The notes beneath the pieces were generated by a model. The model was not told the origin of the DNA. It ran no database searches and saw nothing but the letters and a program-made list of their open reading frames with translations. From NCBI GenBank assembly GCA_020809705.1, contig CP085833.1, positions 682,001-746,000 on the forward strand: a stretch of DNA of 64,000 nt, written 5' to 3'. The position numbers were made by a program, and so were the translations under genes. Below, one piece after another: positions 15,175-25,388 of this stretch; position 1 is the stretch's first letter; each line of letters starts with the position of its first letter. Origin of the DNA: Calonectria ilicicola. Taxonomy: Eukaryota > Ascomycota > Sordariomycetes > Hypocreales > Nectriaceae.

Positions 15175-16737
15175 ATGGGGCTGCGCTCGCCGCTAATTTT
15201 GCTGCTTCTCCAAGCGGCCCGCAGCGTGCTCTGTGCGCGAGCCGAGAATTGTACTGGGCTCGCTGAGCATCTCGATCTTCCCAACACCACCATCCAATCA
15301 ACGGAAACTATTTTTGCAGGCACTACTTTAAAAATACCAGCGACTGACCCAACATGCGACAATTCACCCCAATATGTCAAGGTTGATACGTGTCGGGTGG
15401 TTATGCACGTAACCACAAGCTCAACCAGCGGCTTTACGCTTGAGGCATGGCTGCCCTTCGATTGGAATGGGCGCTTCTTGAGCACAGGAAACGGAGGCTT
15501 GGGTGGCTGCATCCAGTATATGGACATGACCTATGGGGCTAATAGGGGTTTTGCGACTGTCGGCACCAACAATGGCCATGATGGCAACAAAGGCACTGCA
15601 TTTTATAAAAACCCTGGCGTCATTGAGGACTTTGCCTATCGCGCCTCGCACACTGGGGTCGTTGTCGGAAAAGAGGTGACTGAGGTCTTTTACGGAAGGG
15701 CGCATCAAAAATCTTATTACATTGGTTGCTCTACGGGTGGACGGCAAGGTTTGAAGGCGGCCCAGGATTTTCCTGAAGATTTTGACGGCATCATCGTTGG
15801 AGCACCTGCGGTAGCTTTTAATAATCTCACCGCGTGGAGAGGCCACTTCTTTCCCATTACCGGCGCGAGTGGATCGCCTACTTATATTTCTGAAGAGACC
15901 TGGGAGCTGGTTTATCAGGATATCCTGAAACAGTGCGATGGCCTCGATGGATATCGCGATGGGATCATTGAAGACCCGAACCTTTGCCATTATCGCCCGG
16001 AAGCGCTTCTTTGCTCCCCCAACTCCACCAAGCCTTGCCTGACAAAAGCTCAAGTTGAGGTAATTCGAGAGGTGTTTTCACCACAGTATGGAAGCGATGG
16101 ATCGCTCTTGTACCCACGAATGCAACCTGGCATCTCGTATTCACCTCTGGTATCTGGCGCACCGTTTCCATATAGCGTGGATTGGTTCAGATATGTGGTG
16201 AACAGTGATCCAGACTGGGACCCTGCTACAATTGGCCCAAAGGACTACTTGGCGGCAGTGCATTTGAACCCATTCGATATTGACACGTGGAACGGTAACC
16301 TCTCTGCCGTCAGAAACCGGGGAGCCAAAATTCTTCATTACCATGGCCTCAAGGATCCCATGATTAGTAGTGAAAACTCGATGCGTTACTACGAGCATGT
16401 CTCGAGAACTATGGGGCTCCCGTCGCAGGAGCTAGACGAATTTTACCGATATTTCCGAATTTCAGGCCTGGAACACTGCTACGGTGGGCTTGGGGCTACA
16501 TATATCGGGAATTTCGAGAATACGGCCTATGACGACGGGCCTGAAGGCAACATATTGACGGCCATTGTTCAGTGGGTTGAGGAGGGTGTCGCGCCAGATT
16601 CCATTGTAGGCACAGCTGTGGGTGGCATGACTTCTGAGAGGGTCGCATTTCAACGACGTCATTGCCGATACCCACTCCGCAACAAATATACTGGAGCTGG
16701 TGATGCTGCTCTCCCTGATAGCTGGGAATGTGTATAG
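15175..16737 (+). CDS. Feruloyl esterase / tannase family, secreted
   Basis: A secreted esterase of 520 residues that should cleave aromatic acid esters (ferulate on plant cell-wall xylan/pectin, or gallate esters). ATG 15175 gives a signal peptide, MGLRSPLILLLLQAARSVLC; the in-frame upstream extension has no ATG and would bury the signal. The family's CS-D-HC arrangement is complete: C185-S186 in GCSTGGRQG, D394 in GLKDPM, and H434-C435 in LEHCYGG, where the two Cys form the disulfide next to the triad. Several N-glycosylation sequons (NCT, NTT, NLT, NST, NLS) are present. The protein ends with a C-terminal Cys pattern usual for the family. It is intronless and looks intact. Whether it is feruloyl esterase B-like or tannase-like cannot be separated by eye. 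Confidence 0.92.
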   Translation: MGLRSPLILLLLQAARSVLCARAENCTGLAEHLDLPNTTIQSTETIFAGTTLKIPATDPTCDNSPQYVKVDTCRVVMHVTTSSTSGFTLEAWLPFDWNGRFLSTGNGGLGGCIQYMDMTYGANRGFATVGTNNGHDGNKGTAFYKNPGVIEDFAYRASHTGVVVGKEVTEVFYGRAHQKSYYIGCSTGGRQGLKAAQDFPEDFDGIIVGAPAVAFNNLTAWRGHFFPITGASGSPTYISEETWELVYQDILKQCDGLDGYRDGIIEDPNLCHYRPEALLCSPNSTKPCLTKAQVEVIREVFSPQYGSDGSLLYPRMQPGISYSPLVSGAPFPYSVDWFRYVVNSDPDWDPATIGPKDYLAAVHLNPFDIDTWNGNLSAVRNRGAKILHYHGLKDPMISSENSMRYYEHVSRTMGLPSQELDEFYRYFRISGLEHCYGGLGATYIGNFENTAYDDGPEGNILTAIVQWVEEGVAPDSIVGTAVGGMTSERVAFQRRHCRYPLRNKYTGAGDAALPDSWECV

Positions 16738-17049
16738 ATGGTGATAGAAGATGGATAATTAATTTACAAGGAGGTTTTGACGAACATCAACAATCACAAA
16801 ATAAAATAAAGACATCAAAATGTACCGTGTTGCTGGCCAATCACCGCCCAGCGGGGCGTCCAAGACCAAGACCCTGGTCCTGTTGGGACCGTGCATGAAG
16901 CGCGTCCCAGCCTCAGGGAAACTCCCCGCGATGAGCTCACCATTTCCATTCCCATTCCCATCTCCTCTTGAATAGGGACGGACGGGCTAGGAACCTGCCG
17001 ACAGCCATGTTGTAAACCACCAGACGCCGACGGATCCTCTACCGCGACC
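16738..17049. other. Intergenic between esterase and NLR
   Basis: Contains the esterase 3' end and the promoter of the downstream NLR. GC content rises toward 17050. No gene was seen. Confidence 0.35.
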
Positions 17050-20000
17050 ATGTTCTTCCCACGACCCCGCGACCGAAACGATTTCGAGATTGCCATCATC
17101 TGCGCCCTGCCGCTCGAATACAATGCTGCCACCCTGATCTTCGACGAGTTCTGGGACGAAAACGGCCAACAGTATGGGAGGGCCATCGGCGACGCGAACA
17201 TCTATACAGCCGGCCGTGTGGGCAGCCACAATGTCATCTTGACCCTGCTGCCAAATGTAGGCAAGAGGAATGCCGCCAGAGTGGTAGCGGGCTTGCGTGC
17301 GAGCTATCGCAGGTTACGACTCGCACTCCTCGTTGGCGTTTGTGGCGGCGTGCCTCATTACGACCATAAAGAAATCTTCCTCGGCGATGTGGTCATTAGC
17401 AACAGTGTTATCCAATTTGACTCCGGTCGCAATCCCCACAACTTGTTTGCCAAGAATACCGTTCAAGATAATCCGGGACCACCGAATCGATCCGCAATCG
17501 ATCTGTTTGGAACCTTGGAGAGCGACCTTGGGCTTGATCAACTCAGCCAAAACACCAATACTGCACTCCAAGCGATACGAGATAGAGCGCACAAGATAAA
17601 GTGGCTCGAAAAATATGATTATCCTGGGTCCGACCAGGACAAACTCTACGAGAGCACCTATCGTCATATGCATCAGAGACCATCGAATTGTCTTTGCCGA
17701 AAGTCTTTCAGCGATGCCGATCCAGTGTGCAACGAATCCATCGGGGCATCATGTGCCAACCTTGGATGTGAGGATAAATACGTTGTCAAGAGGCAACGGC
17801 CGGACTCCGCTCAAAATGCCGAGAAGCAAAAAGATGAACACCACAAGCTTCAAGTCCATGTTGGGCCGGTTGGATCCGGTGATGCAGTCATAAAATCGGC
17901 CGCTCACCGTGATCACATTTCCCAAGCCACCGGAGTTATTGCATTCGAGATGGAAGGCTCTGGAGTGTGGGATGAAGTGCCGTCCATCATTGTCCAAGGC
18001 GTCTGCGATTACGCTGACGGCCACAAAGACCGGAAGTGGCAAGTTTTCGCAGCAGCGACCGCAGCATCAGCAGCAAAGGCTGTACTTGAGGGATACATCG
18101 AAACAGACAAAACCATGGAAATGAATGAGAGGGAGAACCGCAAGAGACCGCAGCCTGTTGGTCTTGTTGAGCCCAAAGCTCGCTGGGACGTGCCCTTCGC
18201 ACGCAACAAAGGCTTCGTTGGTCGTGAGGACGTCATGTCACCGTTACTTCAACGAGTTACGCCTGCCGCTGTCAAAGGTAGTTGCCAAAGAACAGTCATA
18301 CAAGGACCCGCTGGTATTGGTAAAACACAAATTGCGCTCGAGGTTGCCTCTCGGCTTCGCGCTACCAACTCGGAATGCTCCGTGTTTTGGGTGAATGCAA
18401 CAGATGCTGTCACATTTGGGAACAGCTATCATCACATCGGCCAAACTCTGAAGGTTCCAGGTATCGATGAGAATCGTGTTGACATTATTTTCCTCGTCAA
18501 GGCCGCTCTTGAGCGCAATGAATCGGGACAATGGCTGTTAATTGTCGACAACGCAGACGATGTCGAGTTATTGTCTCAACCTACGGGGATCACCAAGTAC
18601 CTTCCATCAAACAAGAATGGATCAATTCTTTTCACCACTCGCTCTCGCGACCTCTCAGTAAGGTTGGAGGTGGGTAGTCAAGGCGTCTTCAGTGTATCTA
18701 AAATGACCAACGACGAATCTGTTGAGCTGCTTGAGACGAGGTTGTCGAGAAGTCAAACCCAGCAGGACCTCGAAAGCACAGTCCAACTGGTTGAATTTCT
18801 TGACAACCTTCCCTTGGCTCTCAAGCTGGCCGCTGCATATATGGACCGGGTGAGAATAACTACCAGGACATATTTGCGCCACTGCCGATCAGGCGACACA
18901 GCTTTTTCGAAGCTCTTGAGCAAAGAACTGGACGACAACGGCCGTAGTGACGATGTCCGAAATTCAGTGACAATCGCATGGCTTATTTCCTTTGATCGTG
19001 TTTCTAAGGACTATCCACGAGCCGTGGAATACTTGAAATGCATGTCCTTTTTGAGCGAAAAAGAAATTCCACAGGCACTATTACCTCCCACTCGAAGTAA
19101 GACGGAGTCGGATGAAGCCATCGAGGTTTTGAAGTCATTCGCATTCGTTTCAGAGCAGGACGGCTTGCTTAATATGCATCGACCAGTCCGATTGGCAATG
19201 CGAAATTGGCTTGAACAAACAGGCAACGCTCAGAAAACATACAATACTATTCTAAGGCACTTTGCGATGACATATCCTTCACCCAATCACGAAAACAGAG
19301 AGATTTGGACCGCGTACTTGCCCCATGTTCGAAGCGCCTTGGAGTATGGAGAGAAGTGCGATGAGGAGCATGGTAGATCAACTCTTCTATTCCATGTCGC
19401 AAAATCCCTACTTATCCTGGGCCACTACCCAGACGCAGAGCGACTGTTGCGTGAAACACTTGATCTGAAATACTCATTATTGTTCGGAGACGAGAATCTT
19501 GAGACAATCCGGTGCATGAACTGCCTGGGTATTGTTCTCGAGAAACAGGGCAAGTACAAAGAGGCGGAACAGATTCACCAGCATGCAATGGACTTGTGTA
19601 CAAAACGGTTCGGTCAATCACACCCCCAAACACTGAAAAGCATGAACAACTTAGCCGTTGTTCTCGATAGGCAAGAGAAATACCATGAAGCGGAGCAAGT
19701 TTATCGATTGGTGCTGGAGTATGGTAAAAGTGTGCCTCGCGAAGAGCAACCCAAAACATCCGTCGCCGTTAAACACATAGGTATTGCAATGAGAAAGCAG
19801 GGCAAGCACAGCGAGGCAGAAGGGCTATTTCGACAAACGCTGAAGCACGAAGAGAGGACAGTAGGACGTGAACACCCTGACTATCTTATCACGATGAGCC
19901 ATCTAGCAATCACACTTCAGGCACAAGGGAAATCCCAGGAAGCGGAAGAAACGCAAAGAAGTGTATTGGAACTGAGAATGAAAATCATGGGCAAGGAACA

Positions 20001-20208
20001 CCCGGACATTGTCCAGAGCATGCGCCATTTGGCATTAATACTCAAGCAACAAGGGCAGGAGCAGGAAGCAAAGGATATTTTTGAGCAGGCCGCTATATTG
20101 GGACAGAAGACATTGGGAATGGATCATCCAGAGACGGTACAATGCTTGCAAGGTCTAGAAAGAATGAACCAGAAGCGGAAACGGTCCGAGGGATCGGAGC
20201 GCTTGTAG
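17050..20208 (+). CDS. NLR-like protein: PNP-type N-terminus, NB-ARC, TPR repeats
   Basis: A 1052-residue, intronless, three-part receptor of the fungal NOD-like class. Residues about 10-355 form a nucleoside-phosphorylase-like domain (IAIICALPLEYNAA, LLVGVCGGVPHYD, AFEMEGSGVWDEVP, QGVCDYAD). An NB-ARC NTPase follows: Walker A GPAGIGKT at 419-426, Walker B-like LLIVDNADD at about 496-504, an FTTRSRD sensor, and a DNLPLALKLAA GLPLA-type motif. From about residue 785 there are roughly six 42-residue tetratricopeptide repeats with the AE..H..AL...LG..HP.T pattern. Fungal NLRs with these domains are linked to nonself recognition and programmed cell death. The PNP-like domain would be the effector, the TPRs the sensor; that assignment is inference. 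All motifs look intact. A second PNP-type NLR lies 28 kb away. Confidence 0.9.
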   Translation: MFFPRPRDRNDFEIAIICALPLEYNAATLIFDEFWDENGQQYGRAIGDANIYTAGRVGSHNVILTLLPNVGKRNAARVVAGLRASYRRLRLALLVGVCGGVPHYDHKEIFLGDVVISNSVIQFDSGRNPHNLFAKNTVQDNPGPPNRSAIDLFGTLESDLGLDQLSQNTNTALQAIRDRAHKIKWLEKYDYPGSDQDKLYESTYRHMHQRPSNCLCRKSFSDADPVCNESIGASCANLGCEDKYVVKRQRPDSAQNAEKQKDEHHKLQVHVGPVGSGDAVIKSAAHRDHISQATGVIAFEMEGSGVWDEVPSIIVQGVCDYADGHKDRKWQVFAAATAASAAKAVLEGYIETDKTMEMNERENRKRPQPVGLVEPKARWDVPFARNKGFVGREDVMSPLLQRVTPAAVKGSCQRTVIQGPAGIGKTQIALEVASRLRATNSECSVFWVNATDAVTFGNSYHHIGQTLKVPGIDENRVDIIFLVKAALERNESGQWLLIVDNADDVELLSQPTGITKYLPSNKNGSILFTTRSRDLSVRLEVGSQGVFSVSKMTNDESVELLETRLSRSQTQQDLESTVQLVEFLDNLPLALKLAAAYMDRVRITTRTYLRHCRSGDTAFSKLLSKELDDNGRSDDVRNSVTIAWLISFDRVSKDYPRAVEYLKCMSFLSEKEIPQALLPPTRSKTESDEAIEVLKSFAFVSEQDGLLNMHRPVRLAMRNWLEQTGNAQKTYNTILRHFAMTYPSPNHENREIWTAYLPHVRSALEYGEKCDEEHGRSTLLFHVAKSLLILGHYPDAERLLRETLDLKYSLLFGDENLETIRCMNCLGIVLEKQGKYKEAEQIHQHAMDLCTKRFGQSHPQTLKSMNNLAVVLDRQEKYHEAEQVYRLVLEYGKSVPREEQPKTSVAVKHIGIAMRKQGKHSEAEGLFRQTLKHEERTVGREHPDYLITMSHLAITLQAQGKSQEAEETQRSVLELRMKIMGKEHPDIVQSMRHLALILKQQGQEQEAKDIFEQAAILGQKTLGMDHPETVQCLQGLERMNQKRKRSEGSERL

Positions 20209-20630
20209 ACCAAGGATGGAGGTTCAAGTAGTTTGGAGAAAATATACATGATAATTCTCTCCCCGCATTGGCAAAAATACGAATATTTCAGTTCAGGTCT
20301 CATTCTTTTCCTATTTGATCATTTTAGCTTATTTTCCCCATCAATCCCCAGGTGATTTCCTCAGCTAGGTGGAGCGTGAGCACCATCGGAGGACCTCCGA
20401 CGACCCGGAATTGCGGGCACGATGGAGAGGCACAACATCCGCTCTAGGATTAGTGGATGTTTAGTGATGGTTCATCGACCCCGTGGGGAAGTGTAGCTCG
20501 AGCCGCTTTTCCGGGGAACCCCTTGTTGGGGGTGGCGGAGGAGGTCCGGTATCCTACTAGGATCGAGTTGAAGGCGAATACTTCAAGGCGGGTTTGCCAC
20601 CAAGTCTTTGGAGTCAAACAGATAAGCACA
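20209..20630. other. Intergenic, GC-rich leader of permease
   Basis: An in-frame ATG exists at 20457, but the extension looks like 5' leader rather than protein. No other gene was seen. Confidence 0.35.
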
Positions 20631-22400
20631 ATGGGCCCCAAAAAAGAAAACCTGGAAGCCTTTGAGCTGGAAAAGCCCAATGTTGGGGAAATCGAAGCAA
20701 TTGTCAACCCATATGCGGGTCTCTCCAGCGAGGATGAGGCCTTGATGAGGAGGTTTGAAGGCCAGGCAGGTCGAAGGGTGGTGAGGAAGGTGAGCTGAAT
20801 TTTCGTTGTGAAGCCTAGCAGTCCATTGACAATCGCCTTCTCATAGATCGATTTCCGACTCGTCCCTATCATGGCGGTCCTGTACCTGCTGGCCCACATC
20901 GACCGAGGAAACATTGGCAACGCCAAAATCGAGGGAATGGATAAAGACTTGGGTTTGGTTGGCAATCAGTACAATATCGCCAGCACAATCTTTTTCGTCC
21001 CGTACATCATCTTTGGTACGCCATCTTTGCTGTAATCGAACAAGCCAATAATTCTGATGACGCGCAGAGATCCCTTCAAACATCGTACTCAAAAAAGTCC
21101 GCCCAAGCATATGGCTTTCGTTCCTGATTCTTTCATGGGGTACTGTCATGACTCTGATGGGCATTGTCAAGAATTTCCGGGGCCTAATTGCGTGTCGAGT
21201 CGTTCTAGGCCTTTGCGAGGCAAGTTTGGAAACATGCATTTTTCCTCCTTGAGAGATAGACGTGCTAATTCATTCCATGCAGGCTGGATTTTTCCCTGGC
21301 GCCGTGTACATTGTTTCAACCTGGTATCCCCGACACGAACTCCAACAGCGACTAGCCATCTTTTATACAGCCTCGGCTTTCTCTGGTGCATTGAGCGGCC
21401 TCCTCGCTTTCGCGATCGCTGAAATGGACGGCATGAGAGGAATTGAAGGGTGGCGATGGATTTTCTTGATTGAGGGAGCTGTCACCGTTGCAGCAGGATT
21501 TGCCATGCCGTTTTTAATCATTGACACCCCAGAGCGAGCAGCTTGGTTATCCGACGATGAAAAGCGGTTTATAGATCTACGACTGCAACTTTCTGGCGTC
21601 CGCTCACAAACGGGAGAGGGAGACAAGTTTTCCTGGCGCTTGCTGTTCCAGACCATGATGGACTGGAAGATTTTCCTAGGTATCTTTATGGGCTGGGCCA
21701 ACTCAGTCCCCAACGCCGCCTTCAAGTTCACTATGCCCCAAATCATCAAACAGCTAGGGTTCACTACCACAAAGGCCCAACTGCTGACCATCCCGCCCTA
21801 TTTTTGTGGTGGCGTTTCGGCATGGATCACTGGAAGGTTAGCGGACCGCTTTTCGTGGCGCATGCCATTCATCGTGGGGCCCATGTCGGTGCTCGTGGTG
21901 GCCCTCGCCATTCTCTTCAGCTTTTCTTCAAACATCGGAAACAACGTAGCTGTCATGTATTTTGCTATTGTGCTGGCTCAAATTGGAATTTATCCGCTGT
22001 TACCTGGTATCAGTGCGTGGATTGGCAACAATCTTGCCCCATCATGGAAGCGATCAATTGGACTTGCCTGGTTGCTTGCTGCAGGAAACTTCGGTAGTAT
22101 GTTCTTAAATAATTCACCGCATATCATGCTCAAACTTTAAATGGCTGACTTATCACTTCAGGTCTCATCGGTACCAACATTTTCCTGGACAAGGAGGGTC
22201 CGCGATATCCAACGGGATATGGTACTTCACTTGGTATCATATGTTTGGGCCTTGCTTCCGCTCTTCTTCTCGAATTCTTCCTGTGGAAACTTAATAAGGC
22301 CAAAAAGAATTTATCGGAGGCTGAGATTCGCCAGATGTACACACAGGAGCAGCTTGACATGATGGGGGAGAAAAGTCCGTTGTACCAATACACACTCTAA
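20631..22400 (+). CDS. MFS permease, ACS/allantoate-nicotinate type
   Basis: A plasma-membrane anion:cation symporter family member (Dal5/Tna1/Seo1-like), importing an organic acid or vitamin-type solute. Five exons encode roughly 480-500 residues. Introns: about 20791-20848, 21016-21067, 21220-21282 and 22091-22161. Family features are visible: the N-terminal RKIDFRLVPIMAVLYLLAHIDRGNIGNA helix, FFVPYIIFEIPSNIVLKK, AGFFPGAVYIVSTWYPRHEL, GWRWIFLIEG and a late YPLLPGISAWIGNNLAP. The third intron has a GC donor (GAG|GCAAGT) with a good branch site (TGCTAAT) and CAG acceptor, and only this splicing restores the conserved LGLCEAGFFPGA. ATG 20631 is preferred over 20457 because MGPKKENLEAFELEK resembles family N-termini. 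The substrate is unknown. Confidence 0.85.
21220..21282 (+). other. GC-AG intron in the ACS permease
   Basis: A 63-bp intron begins with GCAAGT instead of GTAAGT and ends ATGCAG. A branch-site-like TGCTAAT sits about 12 bases before the acceptor. Removing it joins LGLCE to AGFFPGA in frame, which is the conserved order in this family. Confidence 0.75.
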
Positions 22401-23920
22401 ACATTCCGTTACTCGGATTGAGATAAGGGTCAAGTCAATCAACCATTACCATGCCACCCGGTTATGAGAGAGCGTGAGAGAGCGGAATACTCTCTTAGAC
22501 TTGCTATGTCTACGTAAAGCTACCACATGTGACCCTCCTTCAACCACAACACACTTCCTTATGCTGTAGTGACAACTCTGGAGGGAAACCGAAACGGGAC
22601 ATACGCCAGTATTTCAACGAAGACCCAGGTCGCGAGCTATCCACAGAGATGAGTCAGCATTGCAAGAGATGGAGTAGCGCCAATGGGGACAGGAGGGGGC
22701 TAAAATCGGGGCTTCGATAGATCTGGAAGAAAAAAAAGGGGAACAGTAATCCGCCAACTCTACAAACACCAAAATCTCCTTGGCCCTGCATTGCTACTAA
22801 AGATTTGATGCCCAACCTTTCACTCTAGCATCTCAAGAGGAACATTGATCCGATGTCGCTATGATCCGTGGGAAGGGTGCAAGAGACAAAAAAACTTTTC
22901 CTCACATGGTGAGACAATCCACACAATTCAGTCAAAATATTCTATAAATTCGAAAAAGTGGCAAATATTGTGGAGCCCTAGGCTGCAGCAGAAGCTTCAA
23001 TAGGAAAATGGGTTACGCATCCTTTCAGCGGTCAGTTCACAAATGTATATGGTGGATAGCAAGCTAAATCCAGTTAGGTGTCAGTGGTGGTCAGACCATT
23101 TACAAGCTCAGGGCTTCACCGTATTTCTAGTCTTCCGGGCCCATACAGTATGCCAAGATTATTCCTTCTCTGATCTTCTATTGGATAAACTCTTCCACGG
23201 ATTATGCACAATGTCAAACAGTGTGGATGGCCTCAACTTGTGGCCTATCCAGTAGCAACTTTATCACTTTGATCGACCTCGGGTCACCCCGGGCCCGACC
23301 CAGGAGACAATATCGAATACATAAAGTAATGAGGTCATACAATGGCTACGGGCGTGGTATTGACCAGCCACAAAAGTCATTTTGGATGTGCTTTCACCGC
23401 TATATAGACCGCATCAAAAATCACAAGTCGGAGGGAGCTATCACAACCAGTGAGTAACATCATCTATGTGCAATGCGGCTATGTATACATAATTCGATTA
23501 TTTTTATGTGACGTGGCTCTGTGGGGCAGATGCAGAGGGGTCAAAAAGACACAACGATCTGACAAGAACATTGTTCTAGGTCAACAAAGATACATGCGCT
23601 TCTTCAGATGTCATGATTGCCAATCACAACGGGAATCGTGGCCATTTGACTGAGTGGTGTCTTAAACGGCAGGAATGCGTGTTTGGAATCATCTGCTGTC
23701 CAGGCAGCAATGCATCGTTCGCTCCGAAGATTGTGATCATCAGGTCACAAGATAATCTATGTTTAGAGCATTAATATGCTGGAAAGGAAGCAAGAGGAAA
23801 CTATATACATAGAAGCATATAAGGAGATCTTGAGAATGAATTATCAGCAATACGACATCTCGCCTTCCTATTCTATTTTAAATACAACAGGTCCACGCAG
23901 CACATCCCCCAAGAATTATC
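22401..23920. other. Intergenic spacer, no gene seen
   Basis: A 1.5-kb AT-rich stretch with scattered short frames and no recognisable product. The last few hundred bases are probably the promoter and leader of the gene at 23921. Confidence 0.4.
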
Positions 23921-25078
23921 ATGTCTACTTCCGAAGGAATTCTTACCTGGCTCTCGGCCGTTAGTGCGAATGCTTCACCCGAAGGGCAAGGAGGAAACCT
24001 CATCTTTCAGGATTCTGAGTCTCTGTACCTTCAGAAATGGAACTCCAATGAGCTTAGGGAGAAATTTTCAATCACTGCGAATGCCAAAGCGAAGACTCCA
24101 GCTGCACTTATTTCTGACAATGTAAGTTTAAGGCAGAAAATGCCTAAGAATCAGATGCCTGCCATACTAATAATAGAGTAGAAAGTGTTTGCAGTTGATG
24201 AAAACGACACATTGAGGTGCTACATCAAGCCGACTGATGGTAAAGACGTCGGTAGCATGTGGAACGAGAAGAACCTGGGCAGAGGCAACATTAAGATTCA
24301 TCCAAAGAGCCAACTCTGTGCACTCGAACTCTCTACACAAATCATTCTCATCTATCAAGATGTCGATGGCGCTCTAAGCCTTATGCAAGGAAATGAGAAT
24401 GATTGGAAAGTTGTTCAACTGCCCTTCCGGAACGTTCAACTTGGAACGCCACTTGCATTCATTCCGTTTGACGACCGCGATAACATCTTCTACATTGGAT
24501 CCGACAAAAAAGTCCATCGCATCAGCGGAAGTGCTATTGAAATGAGTTGGAAAAGTATTTTAGTTACTGGCACAATATTTATCAAATTCCAAAGGAACTA
24601 TATCCACTGACACAGGTCTATTTCAGATGAGAATTTCTCCGAAGCCGCTTTTGAAGATCCTGTCTCTAAAATGGTTATAATTCTGAGGGAACAAAATGGT
24701 AAGTCAGTCCTTCATCTATTCGGCAAGTGCGGAAATGAAGTGGTGTTGGTTACGGAGTCTTCTGAAAAACCGGAAATTATGCCCAACCGTTTACGGGATA
24801 TCCGACTATGCAGTGGTAAAATTCCGATGGGAGCTGCTCAATTTTTTGGTGGTCTCTTGTTTGGTATGGGTACTGCTTTAGGTGAGTCTGGAACAAGGAA
24901 AGGCTTGGAAACTATAACAGGGAGTTCAAATAGTGATGGAGAAAGCGACACGAGAGTTGGTGCTGGGACTGCTACGGGAAGTGATGAGGGAATCAGTACG
25001 GAGACTGGTACGGGAATTGGTGAGGGAAGTGATAAGGGAATTGGTATGGGACTTGACGAGAGATTCAACCCGCATTAG
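23921..25078 (+). CDS. Lectin-like protein (possible fucose-lectin-type propeller) with Gly/Thr-rich tail
   Basis: Three exons, with introns near 24121-24180 and 24556-24615. No signal peptide is evident. The body has repeated blade-like units: a YLQKW strand, then KVFAVDENDTLRCYI, then KIHPKSQLCALELSTQIILIYQDVDGAL and NIFYIGSDKKVHRI. This alternation of a hydrophobic SKLCAL-type strand, an IRVYYQ-type strand and a D-G turn resembles fungal fucose-specific lectins (AAL-like six-bladed propellers). It is shorter, and I am not certain of the family. The C-terminal 70 or so residues (24870-25070) are low-complexity, built on GTGIGEGSDKG-like units and ending at DERFNPH. If it is a lectin, a role in binding foreign or self glycans is inferred. 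Confidence 0.5.
24880..25066 (+). repeat. Degenerate coding repeat, Gly/Thr/Ser-rich
   Basis: Short GGTA/GGGA-based units such as gggaattggtgagggaagtgat recur imperfectly inside the last exon and encode G-[TI]-G-x-G-S-D-type peptides. Confidence 0.5.
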
Positions 25079-25388
25079 ATGAGGTAGAGCTGGCTTGAGA
25101 AATTTGTATTGGGTGGGGGTGCAATAACTCATGTGACCGAAAATACCAATAACATTGTGCTCCTTCAATCTAAAGGAATTCATGAATAGGTTTTAATACA
25201 ATCCTATTATTCATGCTGTCTACAAAAGAGAATATGTTCTCATAATCAGCCGAATAAATGCTGAATGAACCTTTAGAATCTAGCTATTGTACGATTGAGC
25301 CAGATACCTATTGCAAAGTTAGGAGGCACAGGTTCTCCAAGACTGCCCACTATCAAAAGCAACCGAACCGCACTACATTATCGATGCT
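25079..25388. other. Convergent intergenic region
   Basis: Lies between the 3' ends of the lectin-like gene (+) and the large PD-(D/E)XK-like gene (-). No feature was seen beyond probable terminators. Confidence 0.35.
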
